From assembly GCF_000002425.4 (NCBI RefSeq), contig NC_037264.1, positions 10,331,194 through 10,395,193 of the forward strand: a stretch of 64,000 bases of DNA, in the 5' to 3' direction. The notes under the pieces are model-generated. The model ran no database searches. It was not told the DNA's origin and saw only the letters and a list, made by a program, of their open reading frames with translations. This stretch comes from Physcomitrium patens (taxonomy: Eukaryota; Streptophyta; Bryopsida; Funariales; Funariaceae). The first letter of the stretch is position 1. Each line of letters opens with the position of its first letter. This document shows, piece by piece, positions 11,294 through 21,161 of this stretch. The position numbers and the translations under genes are program-made.

Positions 11294-12952
11294 TTAACTG
11301 GATTGTTCAATTTCTTCAATTTTTGGCATTGGCTCCATTTGGTCTTGTTCCAACACTATATCTTCTTCCTCCAACTCGATGTGAATCTCTATCCTTAATT
11401 GAGATGTTAAATCTTCATTATATGCTTTCAATTCTTGAACCTGAGCTTCCAATTAGAATATTCTGGCATCTTTAGCTTGCAATTGTTGCTGCTGCTGTTG
11501 CATTTTTTCCTCCAATTTTCTGATTTTTATTCCCATTGAGGCAGATGTTTGTGACTGACCAATATTGACCAAATCACTCTCCAATTTCGTTACTGTTTCT
11601 TTCAAATCAATAATTTCTGCCTGTAGCTGATCCGTTTTGTTTGGATATTGGTCACCCAATTATTTCTTTTCAAGCTCCAATGCCTCCTTCTTCTCTCATT
11701 CCATCTTCAATTGAGCGTTCATCTTCTGTTGTTCCAATTTATATGATTTGCAAGTTTGTAGTAATTCTTGCCTTTGATTTTCTAGGATATGCTGAATCCT
11801 CTATTTCTCCTTTGACCAGTTTTCCACTCTCTCATCCAATTTACGCTTCACTCACATCTTGGATTCTGATTCTACCTTGATGACTTGTTCCTGTTCCCTG
11901 ATTTTGTAATTTTACTCCAATATTATTTTTTTGCTCGCTTCCACTTGCCTTTTTAAGCTACCCTCATTTTCGAGCTTACTCATTGTAAGTTGCAGTTAGG
12001 AAATTTGACCCAATATAACTTCCTTAAGATTCCACCCTTCCGTTACACCCCGTTGAAATTCTAATTGGTTACTTTTTCTTGGAACTGGTATTGGTATCAT
12101 CATCTCTATTATTGGCTGAATTAAAACTCGCTCTAGTATAGATATTGGTCTTGCTTCCTATTCTGCCGCTCTGCTGGATTCTCTTACTTCATACATTATT
12201 ACCCCTAGACTAACTGTTCCCATTTGTAAACTTGGAACTATTGATTGAGATTCCTATTTCAATGTATACTCAATCACTGAGTTTACATAATTGGAATATA
12301 ATAGTGAAGCAAACTTCCCCATCTTCGGCTTAGCTCCCATTTTTGCATGTATCCTTGTGGCCATATATGCTGCTCAATTGAATACCATGTCTTCCAGTGT
12401 TCCTATCGCAGAAAACAGTAATCGCTTAGTTATGTAGGTGGTGTGCCAATTCAATGCTAATCGCTTCTGAACGAACTGCATCTATTTCATAAGTTTGGGC
12501 GTAAGTGTCTCATCTACCTTCCATCCTTAATTTCATTCGAGAGACGACATTCCTCCTTTGAAGTAGCTTCATGGCCTGAAGTCATTTGACGTGGCTCCTC
12601 TCACCTCAAGCTCTCTGATTGATAAATGCAAGACCTTGTGTAAGATATTCTCATCTATCCCAATCAGGATTCTTCTTATCACACTCGAACCATCCTCTGG
12701 ATCATAATTTTCTATATATTCTGCCACTCGTTCTACATCAATTGGTGGTTGATTATCCGATCCTCGTAAAAATATAAATAATTATACATTTTTAAAATCT
12801 TTTTACCTTTTCAATGACCAACAAATATCTAACTTCATCGGTTCCATGTTGGTGATAACTACAAGAGACGGCAATCTTAGCTCACACTTAGACCTCACAT
12901 TGCGGTGACTTTTTGATCATTTCGATGCTCTCTTCTGTCTTTCCATCGACAT
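11294..12952 (-). pseudogene. Extra coiled-coil reading frame (ORF3) of element F, 553 codons with about 17 stops
   Basis: On the minus strand one single frame can be followed from an ATG at 12952 to a TAA at 11294 (1659 bp = 553 codons). It is interrupted by about 17 stop codons but I find no frameshift. The first third has an ordinary globular composition; the last 250 codons or so are rich in Glu, Lys, Gln and Leu with heptad-like spacing, typical of a long coiled coil, including a (Gln)n stretch near 11490-11510. Most stops fit a single C-to-T change from Gln or Arg, or G-to-A from Trp. It lies between integrase and the 3' LTR, where Ty3/gypsy elements normally have nothing, or an env-like or accessory gene. 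I recognise no family; function unknown. Confidence 0.7.
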
Positions 12953-12999
12953 TGTGAAAATCAAACTCTCAATACTTCCTCGTACTAAGACTATTACTG

Positions 13000-13362
13000 A
13001 TTACTATCGTAAAGCTTATAGTTCAAAGCACAATGTCTGAAATTTGTAATAATAATATCTTCTATGAGTGCCCTACTACTAACTACTTACTCAGGGTCCG
13101 AATCAAGAACGTCTAATTTAGTATACCTTAATCTCACATCTAATCAAGAATGTCTAATTTCTTGACTAGTCAGTTTCAATACCCAAAACTAACCATCAAT
13201 CGTTTCCTATTTGTCATAATCTTTCCAATCCTATCGGGTAATCATTATTACGAAGACTCCCTCCCTCCACTGAATAAACCCGTCCCGAGTTTACGTATAA
13301 TATAGATGTAACTAATTTCCATTAACCCGTGTTGAGAAGTGGGTTCCCAGAAAATCTTCCAA
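13000..13362 (-). other. Spacer between integrase and ORF3 of element F
   Basis: Decayed sequence inside F with no frame I can assign; it contains the end of the integrase C-terminal region. The GTTACTCGG-like and TCTAATTTCTTGACTAG stretches are not recognisable features. Confidence 0.4.
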
Positions 13363-14021
13363 TTATACTGAACCATTAGAAAAACCTTCCACCACCTGAT
13401 ATGGCCCATACCATCGTACTTGAAATTTACTAGAAAAGTTGTTAAAGTAGCTATCATAAAGTAGCACCAGATCATTGGGCATAAAATATTTTGGCCGTGA
13501 CTTACTATCATAATAACTCTTTTTGCGACACTGTGTAGCTTCCATGATCAAGAGAGCCGTGGCCCTAGCTTCATCCAATTTCTCCAATTGGACTAACCTA
13601 TATTGAAGAGATTCTCTGTCTCCCATATGTTCATCTAACGTAATTTGTAAACTTTGGACCTCCAATTCAATTGGTAGAATTACCTCCTCACTGTATACTA
13701 ATTGAAATGGGATAGAATTAGTAGTTATTTTACATGCAATACGGTACACTCATAAAGCTGCAAATAATTTAGTATCCCAATCGGTTCTCGCTCTTGAAAT
13801 AGTCTTTGTTAAGATCTTACATAGGATACTGTTGGTCTTTTTGGTCTGCCCATTGGCTTGTGGATGATAAGATGTAGATTTGTTGTGCTTGATTTCATAC
13901 TTCGCTGTTAATGCTTCAATTGTGGCATTAATAAAATGTCTTCTGTGATCACTAACCAATTCTTTCCAACAACCAAAACGAGTGATAATGTTCTCATATA
14001 AAAATGTTGGTATGGTATTGG
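13363..14021 (-). pseudogene. Element F integrase, core and C-terminal half
   Basis: The frame runs from about 14021 through the integrase core (VSDHRRHFINATIE, then SYHPQANGQT with the usual HPQxNGQ block) to the C-terminal region (RWYGPYQVVEG near 13390). A TGA near 13750 replaces the Trp of the usual WAYR motif, and the second catalytic Asp context SDRG reads SDHR. The first part of the same gene is 22.6 kb away at 36686-36941, on the other side of the nested insertion. Confidence 0.8.
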
Positions 14022-14026
14022 CATTG

Positions 14027-14542
14027 TGTTAGGGACATATTCCTTAGAAATTTCTAGAGAGAAGTTTCTAGAACCTTCTAGAAAACAACCCTCTGAAACA
14101 TACTAGAAGAGAAGCCTCTGGACCCTTTTAGAGAGAAGTTTCTAGAAGCTTCTAGAAAGGAAGTCTCTGGAACCTTCTAGAAGAGAAGTTTCTAGAAGCT
14201 TCTAGAAAGGAATCCCCTGGAACTTTCTAGAAGCTTCCTAGTTAATAGAAGTAGTTCGAGAAGTTTCTAAAACCTTCTAGAAAAGAAGCCTCTAGAACCT
14301 TCTAGAAGTTTCCTAGTTAATAGAAGTAGCTCGAGAAGCTTTCTAAGTAGGAGTATATATAGGAATCGAGGCTGAAGAGTTCTTCAGTCTCGACAACACA
14401 TCTCTTGGAGTTCTAGCTCATCTTTCTGGTGTTGTTCTTGTATTCATCTGTTTAATCTAGTTCTGCTACTTCTTCTTGAACTTCTTGTTAGATTTCAAGT
14501 CTGTATTTTGTGTCCGTGATAGTTTGTCGAGACTACACTAAC
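14027..14542 (+). repeat. 5' LTR of A1
   Basis: It opens TGTTAG and closes near CTAAC. It contains a TATA box (TATATATAGG, 14354-14363) and, upstream of it, the heat-shock-element array listed separately. The same LTR, somewhat shorter, stands at 31274-31716 in opposite orientation. Confidence 0.82.
14061..14312 (+). promoter_or_regulatory. Array of perfect heat-shock elements in the A1 LTR
   Basis: Heat-shock factor sites are alternating GAA/TTC triplets spaced by two bases. Here five-unit perfect arrays (GAAgtTTCtaGAAccTTC and a further GAA) lie at 14061-14083 and 14135-14157, an eight-triplet stretch with one orientation break at 14170-14207, and four-unit arrays at 14220-14237 and 14295-14312. 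All stand upstream of the TATA box at 14354. The pattern is seen directly; HSF binding and heat induction are inferred from the known HSE consensus and from the heat-responsive ONSEN retrotransposon of Arabidopsis. Confidence 0.75.
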
Positions 14543-14545
14543 TTG

Positions 14546-14557
14546 AGATATCAGAGC
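14546..14557 (+). other. Primer binding site of A1 (initiator tRNA-Met type)
   Basis: AGATATCAGAGC follows the LTR and matches 10 of 12 bases of TGGTATCAGAGC, the usual complement of the initiator tRNA-Met 3' end in plant LTR elements. The same sequence lies inverted next to the shared LTR at 31257-31268. Confidence 0.6.
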
Positions 14558-14577
14558 TAGTTTTTTCTTAGTAGAGT

Positions 14578-14753
14578 GTGGATTACCCCTCTACTTGAAG
14601 GTATACTAGCATTTTTTAGAGGTTGCGGATTACCCTCCTTTAAATTGATACTTCTTCTGTTACAATATTGGAGTCTTATTCTTCTTGGAGAGAGTAGATT
14701 ACCCCTCTTCTTGAAATTCTTAAGGCATTTTATAGGATGTGGATTACCCTCCT
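14578..14753 (+). repeat. Four GGATTACCC(C)TC repeats in the A1 leader
   Basis: Variants of GGATTACCCTCC occur near 14580, 14627, 14697 and 14741, between primer site and gag. The copy next to A2 gag (31017-31241, inverted) has them too. Role unknown; the packaging signal region would be expected here. Confidence 0.65.
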
Positions 14754-14801
14754 ATAAACCAATATTGCCTCTTATAGGGTCATTTTTGTCCTTCTTTTAG
14801 A

Positions 14802-15827
14802 ATGGCCGGAGGTTAAGACATTAGTATGACAGAAAGTTCGGAGTCTAAGTTAGATGCTATTATGAATGCCTTCGCTACGTTATCACAAAGAACTGCAGAG
14901 ATTGAAGGAGTGGTGGCAAGGCTTCATAATGATGGAGTATCTGGGATAGCACAATCTAAACTACACCAGCCTCAAATTTCGGCACTTGGAGAAACAACTT
15001 TACCTCAGGTTCGACAAGAACCACTAATTCTACAACATAAGGAGCCTCGAGTTAGCCTTCCAGATAAGTTTGATGGAACACGTTCCAAGTTTCGAGGATT
15101 CGTCAATCAAATCGGGTTGATAACAATTTTACAGCCCGAACGATATCCAACGGAGGAGTCACGTGTTGGGCTTATTGGAACCTTACTTACAGGACAAGCT
15201 CTATCATGGTTTGCTCCTTTGTTTGAGAAATAATCATCCATATTAAACAACTTCGAAACCTTTTTGGAAGCATTTGCGGAAGCATTTGGTGAACACGATA
15301 AGGTTCGATGGGCTACAACAAAGATCCGGTCGCTACGACAAGGGATGTATTCTACATCAGTCTATGCTTCGAATTTCAAGCAATTAGTATGCGACATCAA
15401 TTGGGATGAAGAAGCGTTGATGAGTCAATTCTATTGGGGTTTAAGAGATGATGTGAAGGATTTGCTGTTAACTCTTCCTGATCCACGAACGCTCAATGAA
15501 GCCATTAACCAAGCTGTGAAGTGCGATAATCGCCTATTCCAACGTTGCCAAGACTAATGCTCAAGACAACATACAATTCGTCATGTTCCAACTATGTCGG
15601 CAAGCGGTGTGAATTCGCATTCAGAGGTGGAAGACATGCAAATTGATGTGGTACGTATCAAATCTCTTACTATAGAAGAAAAAAAGGGACGTATGGAGGA
15701 AAATTTATCCTTATACTGCAGTGGAGAAGGCCACAAAGTCGGAAACTGCTCCAAAAAGCAAAATCGAGGCATAGTCAAGATTAGGGGAGTATTTGTTCAG
15801 GAAAATGAGGATGCCCAGCCACAGTAG
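14802..15827 (+). pseudogene. A1 gag, three premature stops
   Basis: This is the same length (342 codons with stop) as intact A2 gag. It has a coiled-coil start (residues about 20-45), the retrotransposon capsid domain in the middle (QALSWFAPL, the DDVKDLLLTLPDPRTL block) and one CCHC zinc knuckle (CSGEGHKVGNC) near the end. Compared with A2, stops arise by CAA to TAA at codon 5, CGA to TAA before SSILN, and CAA to TAA before the zinc knuckle, all consistent with cytosine deamination on one or the other strand. Confidence 0.85.
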
Positions 15828-15832
15828 GAACC

Positions 15833-17092
15833 GTGCGGCTGGACAATGAAATATCCCAACAACAATCAGGTTCCTTTCTTTTTGCCCAACCTGCACTTTG
15901 TTTTACAATCCCTCTGTTTATCGGCCCTCAAAAACTGAGAACCTTAGCACTACTAGACTCAGGAGCATCTGCTTGTTTTTTAGACAAAGAATTTGTAAAG
16001 CATCATAAGATCCCTTTAGTACAAAAATCAAAACCTGTTCATGTTGAGGTCATAGATGGGCAACCTTTATTGTCTGGTAGCATCACCCATGAATCAAAAC
16101 CTATAGAAGTAACATTTAAAGACCATAGTAGTCATATTATTTTTAATATTATTAGAACCCCATCAAATCCTATTATTCTTGGTCTTTCTTGGTTGGAAAA
16201 ACATAATCCATTGATAGATTGGAGGTTGCGGAAGATGACTTTTCCCACAAAACCACCAAAGAAAAAACCTAGTAAAAAACGTCGAAAAAAGAAATCTTTA
16301 TTCATTGGGGCAAGAGCGTTTATAAGATCATCTAAGGAAGGCACTCCATTTGTCATTTATGCGGCTCCAACTACCGAGGAGAAGATCTCAACAGCAAGTA
16401 TACCGGAGCAATATAAAGATTTTGAAGACGTGTTTCAAAAGAAGAACGCCGACATACTACCGGAACACCAACCATATGATTGTGCCATAGACTTGCAAGA
16501 AGGAGCACAACCACCTTTTGGCCCAATCTTCAATCTATCGCAAATGGAGTTAGCAGAGTTACGAAAGTACATCGACGAGAATCTAGCCAAGAACTTCATT
16601 CGTCATTCAAAATCATCAGCTGGAGCACCCATCTTATTTGTGAAGAAGAAAGATGGATCATTACGGATGTGTGTGGACTATCGAGGCCTCAACAAGGTAA
16701 CAAAGAAAAATCGTTACCCATTACCCTTGATTTCTAGTCTCTTAGAACAACTTGGACGTGCGAAGATCTTTACAAAAATTGATCTGAAAGGAGCTAATAA
16801 TCTTGTACAAATCAAGGAAGGAGATGAGTGGAAGACAGCATTCCGTACAAGGTATGGTCATTTCGAATATAATGTCATGCCTTTTGGTCTTACCAATGCT
16901 CCAGCGGTTTTTCAACATATGATAAATGACATCTTTCGAGAACACCTCGACGATTTTATTGTCATCTACTTGGACGATATTCTAATATTCTCTAAAAATG
17001 AAGAAGAGCATGAGGAGCATGTTCGTTTGGTCTTGGAGAAACTACGCAAGCGAGGACTATATGCCAAATTAGAAAAGTGTTTATTTCACTAG
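15833..17092 (+). CDS. A1 protease-reverse transcriptase reading frame
   Basis: This 419-codon open frame lies in the -1 frame relative to gag, overlapping the gag end by only about 19 bases. An aspartic protease with active site DSGAS at 42-46 comes first, then a lysine-rich linker ([10 protein letters not shown]) and the RT domain with [18 protein letters not shown] and YLDD (379-382). The usual GAYNL motif reads GANNL in all three A copies. The frame ends at a TAG (17090) that sits inside the normal RT-RNase H polyprotein, so the complete pol is broken here. There is no ATG at the start; the frame is presumably entered by frameshifting. Confidence 0.82.
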   Translation: MRLDNEISQQQSGSFLFAQPALCFTIPLFIGPQKLRTLALLDSGASACFLDKEFVKHHKIPLVQKSKPVHVEVIDGQPLLSGSITHESKPIEVTFKDHSSHIIFNIIRTPSNPIILGLSWLEKHNPLIDWRLRKMTFPTKPPKKKPSKKRRKKKSLFIGARAFIRSSKEGTPFVIYAAPTTEEKISTASIPEQYKDFEDVFQKKNADILPEHQPYDCAIDLQEGAQPPFGPIFNLSQMELAELRKYIDENLAKNFIRHSKSSAGAPILFVKKKDGSLRMCVDYRGLNKVTKKNRYPLPLISSLLEQLGRAKIFTKIDLKGANNLVQIKEGDEWKTAFRTRYGHFEYNVMPFGLTNAPAVFQHMINDIFREHLDDFIVIYLDDILIFSKNEEEHEEHVRLVLEKLRKRGLYAKLEKCLFH

Positions 17093-17994
17093 ACGGAGAT
17101 GGAATTTTTGGGGTTCATTGCGACTACAGAAGGTTTGAAGATGGACCCCAAGAAAGTAGAAGCAATCATGTCTTGGGAGGTTCCGAACACGGTTAGAGAC
17201 GTACAATGTTTTCTTGGTTTTGCTAACTTCTTTCGGATCTTCATCAAGAATTATTCTCAAGTTGCTGCTCCTCTCACTCGATTAACATGCAAGGATAAGT
17301 TGGAATGGGGACCTTTGGCGAAGAAGGCGTTTCAAGATTTGAAGACAGCATTTACTACAGCTCCAATTTTGGTACATCCAGACTTTATAAAGGCCTTCTA
17401 TTTAGAAACTAATGCTTCAGATTTTGCTTTGGGAGCTGTGCTTTCACAAATGAGTGAAGATAAGAAGCTCCATCCAATTGCATTCTATTTTCGAAAGTTC
17501 TCTACTACTGAAATCAATTATGAGATCCACGATAAGGAACTTCTTGCTATAGTGGATTCTTTCGAAGAATGGCGTCACTTTCTTGAAGGAGCTGCACATC
17601 CAGTAACCGTATATATGGATCACAAGAATTTGGAGTATTTCATGACGACTCGAGTTTTAAATCGGAGTCAAGCTCGGTGGAATATGTCGCTATCTAGATT
17701 CGATTTTGTTATCACTTATCGACCTGGAAGGCAACAAGGACTATCCGATGCTTTATCAAGGAGATCGTATCTTGCACCAAAGACTAGAGAAGCAGCATTT
17801 GATCAACAATGTACAACGTTATTGAAGCCAGAGAGATTTCAACTTTGTGCTACTATTGTATCATTTGATGCTGACTTCTTAAACCAGGTACGTGCTATGA
17901 CCATTAAAGATTCAGTAGCCATTGATATCAAGCAACGTACCAATGATGACAAGTTCAAGGTGGAGGGAGATCTTTTATACTTTGAAGAGCGATT
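17093..17994 (+). pseudogene. A1 RNase H domain and tether
   Basis: After the TAG the same frame continues with EFLGFIATTEGLKMDP, the RT thumb/connection, and an RNase H domain (YLETNASDFALGAVL, with the usual DAS reading NAS; IHDKELLAI; YMDHKNLEYF; SDALSRR). The frame stays open to 18031, but the element-specific sequence ends at GAGCGATT (17994), where A3 continues into the integrase zinc domain. Confidence 0.8.
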
Positions 17995-18021
17995 TTACGT
18001 CTTTAATCATCTAGTCCATAG

Positions 18022-18204
18022 TCAACTATGAATATTGCTGGTGCTCTCTCCTTTTCTTATATTGTTGGGAGAACAAGCTTCAGAAAGAAGCTATCATCGA
18101 ATTGATTTAGGTTTATCGGGATGTCGTTGATGAAACTCCTGTACCTTTTGTGGCGCATTCACAAGATTTTCAGCTAGCTCCCACGTTCGCTCTTTAATGT
18201 CACA
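18022..18204 (-). pseudogene. A2 chromodomain end and 3' untranslated remnant
   Basis: The minus-strand frame ERTWELAENL and the HPDKPKSIR tail match the end of the A3 chromodomain at 32233-32340, and the bases 18022-18120 match the A3 3' UTR. The remainder of the chromodomain lies in the inverted block. Confidence 0.8.
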
Positions 18205-19188
18205 GCCATTGCCAATTCCACGTCGACCATGGTCTTCAATTTCTATGGACTTCATCATGGACTTGCCATCATCAAACTCATTTGACAGCATCTTTGTCGT
18301 GGTAGATCGGCTTACGAAGATGGCACACTTTGTTCCTTGTAAGAAGACATTGTCCAGTGAAGTCACAGCAAGACTCTTTCTCGGTAATGTGTATCGATAT
18401 CATGGACTACCAGATGATATCATATCAGATCGAGGTATCCAGTTCGTATCAAAGTTTTGGAGATCTCTCTTTGAGATATTGAAGGTGGATATCAAGCTTT
18501 CTTCAGCTTTTCATCCTCAAACTGATGGCCAAACGGAACGGGTGAACCAAGTCTTAGAGCAGTACTTACGATACAGCCTCAACTATCAGCAAGACGATTG
18601 GACTGCATATCTACCGCTAGCCGAGTTTGCATATAACAATACCCTCCATGCGTTGACTCAACAAACACCATTCTTTTCCAACTATGGGTATCATCCGAAG
18701 CTTGATTTCTTAAGTCTGTCAACAAATAACAATCCAGCAGCTGTAAGATTTGCGAAGCAACTATCATAGCTTCAAACTATGTTGAAGCTTCAATTACAAT
18801 CCGCTCAAGAATCCTATAAGACGTCTGCAGATAGATATCGGAATCCAGCACCTACTTTCAAACTTGGAGACAAAGCCTGGCTTCTTCGACGAAATATCAA
18901 GACCAAGCGACCATGTGATAAGTTGGACTATCGAAGATTGTGACCATTTATCATCCAGAAGCAGATTAATCCAGTGGCATACCGGCTGGAGTGACCGGCT
19001 TCTATGAAGGTACATCCAGTCTTTCATGTTTCTCTGGTGCACCTTTTAAGAGTCATCTTTTCCNNNNNNNNNNNNNNNNNNNNNNNNNNNNNNNNNNNNN
19101 NNNNNNNNNNNNNNNNNNNNNNNNNNNNNNNNNNNNNNNNNNNNNNNNNNNNNNNNNNNNNNNNNNNNNNTTGTTCATTGGTGCGGCT
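18205..19188 (+). other. 984-bp inverted block of A2 (integrase core to chromodomain start)
   Basis: This block reads on the plus strand, while the A2 sequence on either side reads on the minus strand. Its ends are AGCC (18205-18208) and GGCT (19185-19188), a 4-base inverted repeat. Turning it over restores the order seen in A3 on both sides. It carries the integrase core with Asp (SMDFIMDL), Asp (SDRGIQF) and Glu (DGQTERVNQ), and the start of the chromodomain region interrupted by the N run. A TAG follows the QLS motif at 18767, as in A3. Confidence 0.78.
19064..19170. other. Assembly gap of 107 N
   Basis: The N run lies in the chromodomain region. The flanks TTTTCC and TTGTTCATTGG correspond to A3 positions 32468 and 32360, which are separated there by exactly 107 bases (32361-32467). 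The gap thus covers the part of the chromodomain holding the aromatic Tyr and the following strand. Confidence 0.95.
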
Positions 19189-20296
19189 AAGTCCATAAGG
19201 GTGATGCTTGAGGATCTTAGATCTTGAACAGATGTCACAAGAGAGGACAAAATCTTTCACATCCTTCCACATTTGAGGCACGGAAATCTCGGGAAATAAG
19301 CTCCAAGGTCTTGTTGAATCCAAAATGTCCCGCAATTAAAAAATCATGGCGAGATTGAAGAACTCGGAGTTGTGCTAGTCCTTTTGGAATGTACAATCGC
19401 TCTTCAAAGTATAAAAGATCTCCCTCCACCTTGAACTTGTCATCATTGGTACGTTGCTTGATATCAATGGCTACTGAATCTTTAATGGTCATAGCACGTA
19501 CCTGGTTTAAGAAGTCAGCATCAAATGATACAATAGTAGCACAAAGTTGAAATCTCTCTGGTTTCAATAACGTTGTACATTGTTGATCAAATGCTGCTTC
19601 TCTAGTCTTTGGTGCAAGATACGATCTCCTTGATAAAGCATCGGATAGTCCTTGCTGCCTTCCAGGTCGATAAGTGATAACAAAATCGAATCTAGATAGC
19701 GACATATTCCACCGAGCTTGACTCCGATTTAAAACTCGAGTCGTCATGAAATACTCCAAATTCTTGTGATCCATATATACGGTTACTGGATGTGCAGCTC
19801 CTTCAAGAAAGTGACGCCATTCTTCGAAAGAATCCACTATAGCAAGAAGTTCCTTATCGTGGATCTCATAATTGATTTCAGTAGTAGAGAACTTTCGAAA
19901 ATAGAATGCAATTGGATGGAGCTTCTTATCTTCACTCATTTGTGAAAGCACAGCTCCCAAAGCAAAATCTGAAGCATTAGTTTCTAAATAGAAGGCCTTT
20001 ATAAAGTCTGGATGTACCAAAATTGGAGCTGTAGTAAATGCTGTCTTCAAATCTTGAAACGCCTTCTTCGCCAAAGGTCCCCATTCCAACTTATCCTTGC
20101 ATGTTAATCGAGTGAGAGGAGCAGCAACTTGAGAATAATTCTTGATGAAGATCCGATAGAAGTTAGCAAAACCAAGAAAGCATTGTATGTCTCTAACCGT
20201 GTTCGGAACCTCCCAAGACATGATTGCTTCTACTTTCTTGGGGTCCATCTTCAAACCTTCTGTAGTCGCAATGAACCCCAAAAATTCCATCTCCAT
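19189..20296 (-). pseudogene. A2 RNase H and integrase zinc region
   Basis: The frame from 20296 starts just after the shared TAG at the RT boundary and runs through the RNase H domain (as in A1) into the H2C2 integrase zinc domain (HDFLIAGHFG). A small deletion near 19275 relative to A3 shifts the frame after LISRDF, so the CDIC half of the zinc finger is out of frame. Homology stops at the inversion border. Confidence 0.8.
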
Positions 20297-21157
20297 CTAG
20301 TGAAATAAACACTTTTCTAATTTGGCATATAGTCCTCGCTTGCGTAGTTTCTCCAAGACCAAACGAACATGCTCCTCATGGTCTTCTTCGTTTTTAGAGA
20401 ATATTAGAATATCGTCCAAGTAGATGACAATAAAATCGTCGAGGTGTTCTCGAAAGATGTCATTTATCATATGTTGAAAAACCGCTGGAGCATTGGTAAG
20501 ACCAAAAGGCATGACATTATATTCGAAATGACCATACCTTGTACGGAATGCTGTCTTCCACTCATCTCCTTCCTTGATTTGTACAAGATTATTAGCTCCT
20601 TTCAGATCAATTTTTGTAAAGATCTTCGCACGTCCAAGTTGTTCTAAGAGACTAGAAATCAAGGGTAATGGGTAACGATTTTTCTTTGTTACCTTGTTGA
20701 GGCCTCGATAGTCCACACACATCCGTAATGATCCATCTTTCTACTTCACAAATAAGATGGGTGCTCCAGCTGATGATTTTGAATGACGAATGAAGTTCTT
20801 GGCTAGATTCTCGTCGATGTACTTTCGTAACTCTGCTAACTCCATTTGCGATAGATTGAAGATTGGGCCAAAAGGTGGTTGTGCTCCTTCTTGCAAATCT
20901 ATGGCACAATCATATGGTCGGTGTTCCGGTAGTATGTCGGCGTTCTTCTTTTGAAACACGTCTTCAAAATCTTTATATTGCTCCGGTATACTTGCTGTTG
21001 AGATCTTCTCCTCGGTAGTTGGAGCCGCATAAATGACAAATGGAGTGCCTTCCTTAGGTGATCTTATAAACGCTCTTGCTCCAATGAATAAGGATTTCTT
21101 TTTTCGAGGTTTTTTACTAGGTTTTTTCTTTGGTGGTTTTGTGGGAAAAGTCATCTT
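20297..21157 (-). pseudogene. A2 reverse transcriptase
   Basis: This is the RT domain with [18 protein letters not shown] and YLDD, nearly identical to A1. One extra stop (AAG to TAG) interrupts it near 20740, just before KDGSLR. The protein ends at the same TAG as in A1 and A3. Upstream it runs into the B1 insertion at 21161. Confidence 0.82.
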
Positions 21158-21161
21158 CCGC
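21158..21161. repeat. Target site duplication of B1, left copy (CCGC)
   Basis: CCGC stands immediately before TGTCGT of B1 and again after its ACGACA end (29586-29589). The uninterrupted A1 sequence has a single CCGC at this place, so the duplication is directly demonstrated. Confidence 0.9.

Larger units (their letters stand above)
14027..17994 (+). mobile_element. Chromovirus copy A1 (Ty3/gypsy), plus strand, 3' truncated
   Basis: The copy starts with a complete LTR (TGTTAGGGACATA at 14027), followed by a primer site, leader, gag, PR-RT and RNase H. Homology to copies A2 and A3 ends at 17994, just before the integrase zinc region. The left flank CATTG belongs to element F's integrase, so A1 marks one end of the insertion into F. 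No 3' LTR is present; a 27-bp stretch of unrelated sequence (17995-18021) joins A1 to the 3' end of A2 in opposite orientation. Confidence 0.85.

Noticed and set aside
14061-14312. CRISPR-like reading of the repeated TTCTAGAAGCTTC words
   Set aside because: The words are short, palindromic, irregularly spaced and inside an LTR of a plant retroelement; they fit heat-shock elements.
18991-19335. Open frames spanning the N run
   Set aside because: They are open only because N translates to X; they are shadows over chromodomain and integrase sequence of opposite orientation.
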